A stretch of 14,232 bases of DNA from Hyphomonadaceae bacterium UBA7672 (lineage in GTDB: Bacteria; Pseudomonadota; Alphaproteobacteria; Caulobacterales; Hyphomonadaceae): contig DLHI01000033.1 in assembly GCA_002483135.1 (NCBI GenBank), forward strand, positions 1 to 14,232, given 5' to 3'. The stretch's first letter is position 1; each line of letters opens with the position of its first letter. Shown here piece after piece: positions 1 through 6,216 of the stretch. The notes beneath the pieces are model-generated. The model saw nothing but the letters and a program-made list of their open reading frames with translations. It was not told the DNA's origin and made no database searches. Position numbers and translations under genes: made by a program.

Positions 1-2
1 TC

Positions 3-746
3 TCCGAAGACCTCGGCATCAAGCTCGAGAACGTCACCATCGACATGCTGGGCAAAGCCAAGCGCGTGCAGATCTCGAAAGAGAACACAACGATCGTCGA
101 CGGCGGCGGCAAGAAGAAAGAGATCGAGGGCCGCATTTCGCAGATCCGCAAACAGATCGACGACACCACGTCGGACTACGACCGCGAGAAGCTGCAAGAG
201 CGTCTGGCCAAGCTGGCCGGCGGCGTTGCCGTCATCAAGGTCGGCGGCGCCACGGAAGTGGAAGTGAAGGAACGCAAGGACCGCGTTGACGACGCTCTCA
301 ACGCGACCCGCGCGGCCGTGGAAGAAGGCATCGTCGCCGGCGGCGGCACCGCCCTCCTGCGCGCTGCTTTCGCGATCAAGTCGGAAGGCGACAACGAGGA
401 CCAGCAGGCGGGTATCGACATCGTCCGCAAGGCGCTCGAAGCCCCGATCCGCCAGATCGCAGAGAATGCCGGCGTTGAAGGCTCGCTCGTGGTCGGCCGC
501 ATCCGCTCCGAAAAGGGCTCGAAGTCGTTCGGCTTCAACGCCCAGACGGAAGAGTACGGCGACCTGGTCGAGATGGGCATCATCGACCCGGCGAAAGTGG
601 TCCGCGTGGCCCTGCAGAATGCCGCCTCGGTGGCCGGCCTGCTGATCACGACGGAAGCTGCGATCGCTGACGCGCCGAAGAAAGACGCTGGCCACTCCCA
701 CGGGCCCGGCGGCGGAATGCCGGACATGGGCGGCATGGACTTCTAG
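3..746 (+). CDS. groEL: Chaperonin GroEL (Hsp60), 3' part
   Basis: This is the C-terminal 247 residues of the large chaperonin subunit, which forms the double-ring ATP-driven folding chamber with GroES in the cytoplasm. The 5' part lies outside the window; the reading frame is open from base 3. Family landmarks are clear: the apical-to-intermediate stretch with SDYDREKLQERLAKLAGG, the DDAL segment holding the aspartate equivalent to the ATP-hydrolysis residue D398 of E. coli GroEL, and VEEGIVAGGG of the equatorial ATP site. The tail is the usual glycine/methionine-rich flexible end (PGGGMPDMGGMDF), here preceded by GHSHG, so it carries two histidines. The gene ends 31 bases before a strong intrinsic terminator, so it is the last gene of its operon (normally groES-groEL). 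Identification is certain. Confidence 0.98.
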   Translation, partial: SEDLGIKLENVTIDMLGKAKRVQISKENTTIVDGGGKKKEIEGRISQIRKQIDDTTSDYDREKLQERLAKLAGGVAVIKVGGATEVEVKERKDRVDDALNATRAAVEEGIVAGGGTALLRAAFAIKSEGDNEDQQAGIDIVRKALEAPIRQIAENAGVEGSLVVGRIRSEKGSKSFGFNAQTEEYGDLVEMGIIDPAKVVRVALQNAASVAGLLITTEAAIADAPKKDAGHSHGPGGGMPDMGGMDF

Positions 747-777
747 TCCACCCGACTCAGACTGGTACGAACTGCTG

Positions 778-806
778 GAGGCGGCCTCACAGAGGCCGCC
801 TCTTTT
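778..806 (+). terminator. Intrinsic terminator of groEL
   Basis: A perfect 11-base-pair stem (GAGGCGGCCTC at 778-788 with GAGGCCGCCTC at 792-802) closes a 3-base loop (ACA) and is followed by TTTT at 803-806. It starts 31 bases after the groEL stop codon. Confidence 0.92.
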
Positions 807-1335
807 GCATTCTGCAGCCGCGTCAATGACTTCACGAACCCGTGAACTCAGTTCACCGACGTAGGGTCAATTGACGGCTAACGGGCAGATTTTCGGAATC
901 TGATCCGTCAGATACCTGGCGTGCGGGCAAGACTTTCCGGATACCCGCCATCAGGCGACAAACCTTCTCACACGCCAAATACCTGAATATTCCGTTGTGT
1001 ACTCTCGCTTACCGGATTGCTCGATACTCGATATTCCTTTATTGATTATCGAGAAGTTCGAAGGGACGCCCATCCTGACCCCGGGCGATCTCACCTACAA
1101 AGAACTTCAGAATGCCGAAATGGGGCGGCCTGGAAACAGGTCGCCCCTACTTCGTTCAAGCCTCCGCGCCGGCTGCATTCTGGCCCGGTCACTCGCCCGA
1201 TTGCCGAATCCTTTGGCGCCGACCGGCTCGATTTCGGTGGCGCTGAGTCTGTTCATCGACCAGTCAGATTGGGCGGGCGATTATCGCTTTAAGGACGCGG
1301 ATGCGCCGCACGGGGGCAAACAGAACCCTGAAATA
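807..1335. other. Gene-poor interval with many small inverted repeats
   Basis: No convincing gene is seen here. GC content is visibly lower than in the flanking genes, most of all around 965-1060. Small dyads follow one another: TTCACG/CGTGAA (831-846), GTGAAC/GTTCAC (842-856), the palindrome GTCAATTGAC (866-875), CAGATT/AATCTG (886-902), CTGA/TCAG (900-911), GCGGG/CCCGC (923-948), and a tandem CTCGATA repeat (1020-1033) with its inverse TATCGAG at 1047-1053. An open frame with a GTG start at 997-1359 has no Shine-Dalgarno site, resembles no family I know and runs through two hairpins, so I do not call it a gene. The interval could be a decayed gene, a small RNA locus or plain spacer. Confidence 0.5.
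1122..1147. other. Strong hairpin with GAAA tetraloop
   Basis: An 11-base-pair stem with one G-T pair (GGGGCGGCCTG at 1122-1132, CAGGTCGCCCC at 1137-1147) closes a GAAA loop on the plus strand. An outer CGAA/TTCG pairing (1116-1119 with 1151-1154) extends it across a small internal loop. No T-run follows on either strand, so it is not a standard terminator. A GNRA-type loop is a stable RNA fold, which favours a plus-strand transcript if the element acts as RNA. Confidence 0.55.
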
Positions 1336-1369
1336 CAAAGAAAAAGGGCGGCGCGATGAACGCGCCGCC
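1336..1369 (-). terminator. Intrinsic terminator of the hisS-hisZ-hisG operon
   Basis: Read on the minus strand, a perfect 9-base-pair stem (GGCGGCGCG with CGCGCCGCC, plus-strand 1347-1355 and 1361-1369) around the loop TTCAT is followed by C and then TTTTTCTTTG. It is the first good minus-strand terminator downstream of hisG, about 250 bases past its stop. Confidence 0.8.
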
Positions 1370-1618
1370 ACTAAAAGGGTCTGATACGAGCGTTTCCTCC
1401 CCGAAACGCCAAACCGCCGAAGCAGTTCGTAATCACACTCTCGCGAACGTGCGTCCGAGTCAAGCATGAAGTTGCGGTCCGGTAATCGAAAACTGGCAGG
1501 GATTGGCCGGTTCACACGACCATTACTGCCACTGAGGGTAGAATCCACCCGCCGCGCCTTCGCATGCGCAACAAACGAGCAGTCGTCGCGATACCGAATG
1601 GAATCGTGCTTCTGAGGG
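1370..1618 (-). other. Long 3' untranslated stretch after hisG
   Basis: There are 249 bases between the hisG stop and the operon terminator. I see no gene: the only open minus frame is out of phase with hisG, begins inside it and has no family resemblance. Next to the terminator is a perfect 7-base-pair hairpin (plus-strand GCGTTTC 1390-1396 with GAAACGC 1403-1409) whose 6-base loop reads GGGGAG on the minus strand and CTCCCC on the plus strand. The interval may be only a trailer, or may release a 3'-derived small RNA. Confidence 0.4.
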
Positions 1619-2377
1619 TCAGCCCTGAGGTTTGGTGACGGCCGCCACAAATCCTTCAAATCTAGCCGCCGCCAAGACTTCCCCTCCCCCGATCCCGCGC
1701 GCCAACTTACCCAGGGACTGTAGCGAACCGGCAGACCAGTCTGCGCCAAGGCTGGCGGCCAGTTGAGCCTGGCTGCGCAGGATCACGCCATCACGCAGGA
1801 TCTTGAGCCCGTTGCTCTCAAGCGTTGCGCCCGTGGTGGTGATGTCGACCACAAGTTCGGCGACGCCGGCGGCCGGCGCGCCTTCCGTTGCACCAGCGCT
1901 TTCGACAATCCGATAGTGCCCCACGCCCTCGGCGGTGAAGAAGCGGCGAGTCGAGCGAACATATTTGGTCGCGACACGCATCTTGCGACCGGTGGAGGCT
2001 TCCATGCGGGCAGCAACATCGTCCACGTCTGCCATGGTCTCGACATCCAGCCAGCTCTTGGGTGCAGCGACAACCAGGTCAGCGCGACCGAAACCCAGCG
2101 GCGCCAGCAGATGCACGACACGATCGAGGTCACCTGCCTGCTCGCGCAGCAGGTCCTCGCCACTGACGCCAACATGCACATCACCAGCGATGACGCTCGA
2201 GGCGATCTCGCTCGCTGACAGGAGACGCACTTCGACGTCGGGAAGAGTCGGGATGCGAGCAAAATAGCCGCGCGATCCGCCCAGCGCCTCGATGCGGAAG
2301 CCGGCGTTCGCGAAGAATTCCTCCGCCTGTTCCTTGAGGCGGCCCTTCGAGGGAATGGCAAGCTTGAGCGTGCTCAT
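1619..2377 (-). CDS. hisG: ATP phosphoribosyltransferase catalytic subunit, short form (HisGS)
   Basis: The enzyme condenses ATP with phosphoribosyl pyrophosphate to give phosphoribosyl-ATP, the first and feedback-controlled step of histidine synthesis in the cytoplasm. The 252-residue product opens with the family start LKLAIPSKGRL (4-14) and carries the PRPP-binding segment ELVVDITTTGATLESNGL near 174-191. It lacks the C-terminal regulatory domain of the long form, so, as is known for the short form, it should work as a hetero-octamer with HisZ, which is encoded directly upstream. The ATG start overlaps the hisZ stop by four bases (ATGA), which fixes the start and indicates translational coupling. 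The C-terminus ends in TKPQG*. A terminator follows about 250 bases later. Confidence 0.96.
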   Translation of the reverse strand: MSTLKLAIPSKGRLKEQAEEFFANAGFRIEALGGSRGYFARIPTLPDVEVRLLSASEIASSVIAGDVHVGVSGEDLLREQAGDLDRVVHLLAPLGFGRADLVVAAPKSWLDVETMADVDDVAARMEASTGRKMRVATKYVRSTRRFFTAEGVGHYRIVESAGATEGAPAAGVAELVVDITTTGATLESNGLKILRDGVILRSQAQLAASLGADWSAGSLQSLGKLARGIGGGEVLAAARFEGFVAAVTKPQG

Positions 2378-3477
2378 GCGCGTGCGCCTTCCACGAGGCG
2401 ATCAGCACGCAGAGCCGCTCCAATGGCGCTTGCAGTGTGCGCCCCACCGCTCAGGCGGGAGATCAACCCATCATAGCGACCGCCCGATACGATGGGACGA
2501 TCCAAAGCGTCGGCGCGACCGAGTTCGAATACGAAACCGTCATAGTATTCGAACCGGCGTCCTGACTCGGCGCTGAACTCGGCGTTTGACCAGAATGGGG
2601 GCTTCAGCTTCGCGATCAGTGCGAGTCGTTCCTCAAAGACATCGAGCGCGCCTGAAATATCGAGACCCGCCATCTTCGCGAAACCTCGCAAGGCCGATAC
2701 GCACTCTCCAACCGGCGCGGTGATGCCGAGATAGTCCACGATGGCGGCCGCGCTGGCCGCATCCGGCGCCTGCTCGGAAGCTTTCTCGCGCAAACGATCC
2801 GCAATGTCTTTCGCGCTGCGCGCCACGGCCTCAACGCCGAGGCCAGCGAGCTCCGATACCACTGCAGCTTCGGCCTCGGCCGGCGCCATTGCGCCGATAC
2901 GGGCGGCGAGGCCAGTCGTATTAGCCGCCCTGCTCCCGGCGTCCGCCAACAGTTCGCGCGGCCCCTTGCGGCGGCTGAAGGCGCGGCGCAGGCGGTCGCG
3001 CCACTGGTCCGATAGCGGTAGGGCCGCCAGCACGGCGTGATAGATGGCGACATCGCCGAAATGGACCTGCGCCGCGCGCACGCCGCCCGCCTGTGCAGAT
3101 TCCAGCGCGACTGTCAGCGCCTCGGCATCCTCGGCGGCAGATCCGGCATTGCCGAACCACTCGAAGCCGAGCTGCAGGTGCTCAACCGGTTCGTCCGAAC
3201 CGCGCGGCGGCAGGCGGTAGACCGGACCAGACTCGTGATATCGCGCAACGGGCAAGGCGCCCGAGGCGACCATCTGCGCAATCGGTGTGGTGAGGTCGGG
3301 ACGCAGGCAGTGCTCCTTGCCGCTGGCGTCGGTGAAAATGCAAAGACGCGAGCGCACAGCCTCGCCGGAAAGCTCCAGCACGATCTCGGCCGGGATCAGG
3401 GTCTGTGGTTCGGCGCGAACGCCGCTGGCGCGGGCGATGCGCGCAAGGGCAGCGGCAGCCTGCGACGACAGGATCAC
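2374..3477 (-). CDS. hisZ: ATP phosphoribosyltransferase regulatory subunit HisZ
   Basis: HisZ is a paralogue of the histidyl-tRNA synthetase catalytic core that no longer charges tRNA. It binds histidine and controls short-form HisG. The 367-residue product keeps the class II fold landmarks: LRPDLTTPIAQ near residue 60, a motif-2-like GPVYRLPPRG followed by FEWFG, and the motif-3-like IVSGGRYDGLISRL near the end. I chose the GTG start at 3477 because it overlaps the hisS stop as GTGA, mirroring the hisZ/hisG ATGA overlap. An in-frame ATG 51 bases upstream would add 17 residues that run over the hisS 3' end and do not look like the family. Lying directly behind hisS, it places the two paralogues side by side. 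Function is secure; the start is likely but not proven. Confidence 0.93.
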   Translation of the reverse strand: MILSSQAAAALARIARASGVRAEPQTLIPAEIVLELSGEAVRSRLCIFTDASGKEHCLRPDLTTPIAQMVASGALPVARYHESGPVYRLPPRGSDEPVEHLQLGFEWFGNAGSAAEDAEALTVALESAQAGGVRAAQVHFGDVAIYHAVLAALPLSDQWRDRLRRAFSRRKGPRELLADAGSRAANTTGLAARIGAMAPAEAEAAVVSELAGLGVEAVARSAKDIADRLREKASEQAPDAASAAAIVDYLGITAPVGECVSALRGFAKMAGLDISGALDVFEERLALIAKLKPPFWSNAEFSAESGRRFEYYDGFVFELGRADALDRPIVSGGRYDGLISRLSGGAHTASAIGAALRADRLVEGARA

Positions 3478-4946
3478 GACTGGCCCACAATCGTCTTGAT
3501 GCGCGCGACCATTTCGGAGCGCGGGCATTCGAACTGCCCCGGCCGCTCGCTGCGCCAGGCGTCGTTGTCGGTCATGGCTTTCGCTGCCGCCGCGCCGGCC
3601 TTCAGGTCCTTGATTGTGACGACGCCCTTCTCGCGCTCATTGCCGCCGACGATGACGACAGCAGGCGAGTTGCGGCGGTCGGCATATTTCATCTGCGGTT
3701 TCATGCCGGACGAACCTAGATACATCTCGGCGCGGATACCGGCGCGGCGCAGGTCGGAAGCGAGCGTGGCATAGTCAGCCAACTGATCCTTGTCGAGAAC
3801 GAGCACCAGCACCGGGCCTTGCACCTGTTCCTCGCCGCTCGCGGCCATCGCCGCAGCGAGACGGCTGACGCCGACGGAGAATCCTGTGGCGGGCGCTGGC
3901 TCCCCACGGAAACGCGCAACGAGGCCGTCATATCGCCCCCCGCCGCCAACCGATCCGAACTTGAGCGCGTTGCCTTCCGCGTCGCGGAATTCGCGGAGGA
4001 ACTCAGCCTCGAAGACTGGACCGGTGTAGTATTCCAACCCGCGAACGATGGACGGATCGAACGCCGCCGCTTCTTCGGGCAGCCCAATCGCCTTGAGGAT
4101 CGCGTCGATCTCGCCCAGTTCGGCGGCGCCCTGTGCTCCGGAGCGGGTCATCCCAGTTGAGTTCGCGAGCTTGCGCACCGTCTCGCCGCGCGTAACCGAC
4201 CGCGACGTGATGAACTCGACCAGCACGTCGATCTGGTTTGCGGCAAGGCCTGCGCCTTGCGTGACATCGCCGGACTCATCCTTACGGCCCTTGCCCAGGA
4301 GCAGCGTGACCCCTTCGACGCCGAACTTGTCAAACTTGTCGAGCGCTCGCAGAACCGTCGCGCGCTGGGCGGGATCGACCACGCCGGCTGTTTCCATGAT
4401 GCCGTCAAGGATCTGGCGACTGTTGACCCGGATCACGTATTCGCCGCGAGCGGCGCCGGCAGCCTCCATCGCCTCGGCGGCGATCGCGATCATCTCGGCG
4501 TCTGCAGCGGGGCCGGCGACGCCGACCGAGTCAGCGTCGCACTGGATGAATTCGCGGAAACGGAAGGGGCCAGGCTTCTCGTTGCGCCAGACCGGACCTG
4601 CCGAATAGCGGCGGAAGGGCTTGGGGATACGCTCCCAGTTCTCGGCCACATAGCGGGCGAGAGGCGCCGTATGATCGTAGCGCAAGGCGATCCATTGCTC
4701 GTCATCGTCCTGCAGCGCGAAGACGCCACTGTTGGGACGGTCGGTGTCGGGCAGGAACTTGCCCAGGGCGTCGACATATTCGAACGGGCCGGTGTCGAGG
4801 GCATCGAAGCCCCAGCGCTGGTAAACCGAGCTTATCGAGTCAACGAGCTTCCGTTCGGCGGCGATGACCGCCGCCGTCCTGTCAGGAAATCCCCGTGGCT
4901 TGCGCGCCTCGGGCCGCTTCTGCTCGTCGTTCGACATGATGGCCAT
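3474..4946 (-). CDS. hisS: Histidyl-tRNA synthetase, alphaproteobacterial type
   Basis: This class II aminoacyl-tRNA synthetase charges tRNA-His in the cytoplasm. The 490 residues are longer than the roughly 420 of E. coli HisRS and match the longer alphaproteobacterial group. Visible motifs are ALRYDHTAPLARYV (87-100), motif 2 GPVWRNEKPGPFRFREF with IQCDADSVG (117-142), the histidine-binding VRGLEYYTGP (301-310), and motif 3 with GGGGRYDGL plus ATGFSVGVSRL (334-363); an anticodon-binding domain fills the C-terminus. This motif-2 form belongs to the group known to have co-evolved with tRNA-His lacking the usual extra G-1. Two starts are possible: ATG at 4946 (MAIMSN) or ATG at 4937 (MSN), the latter with GGATGG 5 bases upstream. 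It is the first gene of the hisS-hisZ-hisG operon. Confidence 0.96.
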   Translation of the reverse strand: MAIMSNDEQKRPEARKPRGFPDRTAAVIAAERKLVDSISSVYQRWGFDALDTGPFEYVDALGKFLPDTDRPNSGVFALQDDDEQWIALRYDHTAPLARYVAENWERIPKPFRRYSAGPVWRNEKPGPFRFREFIQCDADSVGVAGPAADAEMIAIAAEAMEAAGAARGEYVIRVNSRQILDGIMETAGVVDPAQRATVLRALDKFDKFGVEGVTLLLGKGRKDESGDVTQGAGLAANQIDVLVEFITSRSVTRGETVRKLANSTGMTRSGAQGAAELGEIDAILKAIGLPEEAAAFDPSIVRGLEYYTGPVFEAEFLREFRDAEGNALKFGSVGGGGRYDGLVARFRGEPAPATGFSVGVSRLAAAMAASGEEQVQGPVLVLVLDKDQLADYATLASDLRRAGIRAEMYLGSSGMKPQMKYADRRNSPAVVIVGGNEREKGVVTIKDLKAGAAAAKAMTDNDAWRSERPGQFECPRSEMVARIKTIVGQS

Positions 4947-4961
4947 CCGTCATGGGAGTGC

Positions 4962-4990
4962 GGGATAGCGCAAGGGAACGCGCGCCGCAA
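4962..4990 (-). promoter_or_regulatory. Possible hisS operon promoter
   Basis: On the minus strand TTGCGG (plus 4985-4990) and TATCCC (plus 4962-4967) are 17 bases apart and end 16 bases before the first hisS start codon. The -10 match is poor. A 13-base inverted repeat GCAAC-TTT-GTTGC (4987-4999) overlaps the -35 and could be an operator. This is a position-based guess. Confidence 0.25.
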
Positions 4991-5055
4991 CTTTGTTGCT
5001 CAATCACCCTGCCCGGCTTGGGGAAGCCTTAACGGGCATGCGCCAGACTGGTCCC

Positions 5056-5523
5056 ATGAAGCGAATTCTTGCCGCCCTCGCGCTTGCCTGCTGCCTCGTC
5101 GCCCCGGCGGCGGCGGATACGCTGGCGCAGCAGGTTCAGGCCGAGGCGAGCCGGCTGCTGACTGAGGTAAGGTCTGCGGAGGCGGCCGCAAGGGCACGGG
5201 CCTCGGCGAAACCGACGGCTGTGGACGCGACCCTGGTCGCGGACCTGCAGAGGTTTGGACTTGCCGCAAGCAGGCTCTCCATGGAGATCGACCGCGCGGG
5301 TGGACCGACGGACTTGCGCTGCATCTTCCGCGGGATGGCGGGCGAGACCGACAAGCAACTGGCCGCGATCTCGGTGGCGGCAACAGGGGCCGCGCAGGCG
5401 AAGGCGCTTGCAGGTCTTGATCACATGCTGAGCGACGCCATCCTGATCGCACCGGCGGTTGAGAGCGGCGCAAAGACCGCGCGCGTCACCGCAACGGCGC
5501 AGTGCCCGGCGGCCGAGTTCTAG
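5056..5523 (+). CDS. Exported protein of unknown function with two cysteines
   Basis: I do not recognise this family. The 155-residue product begins with a typical Sec signal peptide (MKRILAALALACCLVAPAAA, probable cleavage before DT). The mature part is alanine-rich and probably helical, with heptad-like stretches (QQVQAEASRLLTEVRSAEAAARARA). It has one cysteine in the middle (DLRCIF) and one six residues from the C-terminus (TAQCPAAEF), which could form a disulfide in the periplasm. The ATG at 5056 was chosen because it gives a clean signal peptide; in-frame starts at 4993 and 5038 would add an unlikely leader. It is transcribed away from hisS and ends two bases before the end of the convergent redoxin gene, leaving no room for a terminator between them. 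A disulfide-linked role beside the redoxin/DsbD pair is possible but only inferred from position. Confidence 0.75.
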   Translation: MKRILAALALACCLVAPAAADTLAQQVQAEASRLLTEVRSAEAAARARASAKPTAVDATLVADLQRFGLAASRLSMEIDRAGGPTDLRCIFRGMAGETDKQLAAISVAATGAAQAKALAGLDHMLSDAILIAPAVESGAKTARVTATAQCPAAEF

Positions 5524-5525
5524 CC

Positions 5526-6161
5526 TCAGTACTTCACATCGCAGCCGTAAGGCACGGTGAGCGCAGGATCGGGCGCCTTGCCGGCCTTGAGGTTGGCGAG
5601 GGCGGTGGTGACGTAGTTCGTCGCCTTGGGCACATCATCGACGCGATTGGACTGGATGGAGTCGATCGCGCCGTTATAGGCGATCTTGCCGTCGGGGGTG
5701 ATGATGAACATGTGCGGCGTCGTCTTGGCGCCATAGGCCCGGCCCATCGAGCCATCAGGATCGAGCAGGACGTGGGTGGGCTTGGCCCCGCGATCAACCG
5801 TTAGCTTGTCGGCTTGGGCGGGCGTGACGTTCCCTTGCGCGCCGGGCTTCGACGAGATCACCGACAACCACACCACGCCATCGGCAGTGGCGGCGGCTTG
5901 GGTCTTCTGCATGTTCTGCGAGTTGTAGTGCTTCTGCACGAAGGGGCAGCCATTGTTGGTCCATTCGAGGATCACGGTCTTGCCCTTGAAGTTGGCGAGC
6001 GAAATCGTCTGGCCAGCCGTGTTCATTTCGCTGAAGTCAGGCGCAGCATTGCCCGGAGGGGCGGCATCCGCGCGCGAGAACACGAGGGCTGCGGCGGTCA
6101 GCAGCGCGGCAGCGCTTGCACCAAGCGCCAGCGGAAGGCGGTCACGTTTCATGATGGCCAT
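5526..6161 (-). CDS. Exported AhpC/TSA-type redoxin with separated cysteine pair
   Basis: The 211-residue protein has an N-terminal membrane anchor or signal (residues about 10-34, ending ADAAP) and one thioredoxin-fold redoxin domain. The active-site region is EWTNNGCPFVQKHY with a single cysteine, C72; the usual second cysteine of CxxC is a valine (V75). A second cysteine, C207, sits in the C-terminal PYGCDVKY. The cis-proline is P149 in KTTPHMFII. The arrangement suggests a peroxiredoxin-like two-cysteine mechanism, C72 being resolved by C207. The ATG at 6161 has GGGAG seven bases upstream. It lies 55 bases downstream of the DsbD gene on the same strand, so the two are probably one transcript and DsbD may be its reductant. 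The family is clear; the substrate is unknown. Confidence 0.88.
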   Translation of the reverse strand: MAIMKRDRLPLALGASAAALLTAAALVFSRADAAPPGNAAPDFSEMNTAGQTISLANFKGKTVILEWTNNGCPFVQKHYNSQNMQKTQAAATADGVVWLSVISSKPGAQGNVTPAQADKLTVDRGAKPTHVLLDPDGSMGRAYGAKTTPHMFIITPDGKIAYNGAIDSIQSNRVDDVPKATNYVTTALANLKAGKAPDPALTVPYGCDVKY

Positions 6162-6216
6162 GCTTCATCTCCCGTTCTCGAGTTGCACCACAAGGCGCGG
6201 GCATCCCCGCCCTGAA

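Noticed and set aside
997..1359. Plus-strand open frame of 120 codons between groEL and hisG
   Set aside because: GTG start without a Shine-Dalgarno site, no family resemblance, passes through the GAAA hairpin and ends inside the minus-strand terminator.
747..1618. Possible tRNA or other classical RNA gene after groEL
   Set aside because: No cloverleaf with a T-loop GTTCRANNC and CCA-compatible acceptor stem could be found on either strand.
1264..1749. Minus-strand open frame of 161 codons overlapping the hisG end
   Set aside because: Starts inside hisG in another frame, reads through the terminator, and has an Arg-rich translation without recognisable features.
3478..3528. Upstream ATG start for hisZ at 3528
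   Set aside because: It would add 17 residues from inside the hisS 3' end; the GTG at 3477 gives a neat GTGA overlap and a normal HisZ N-terminus.
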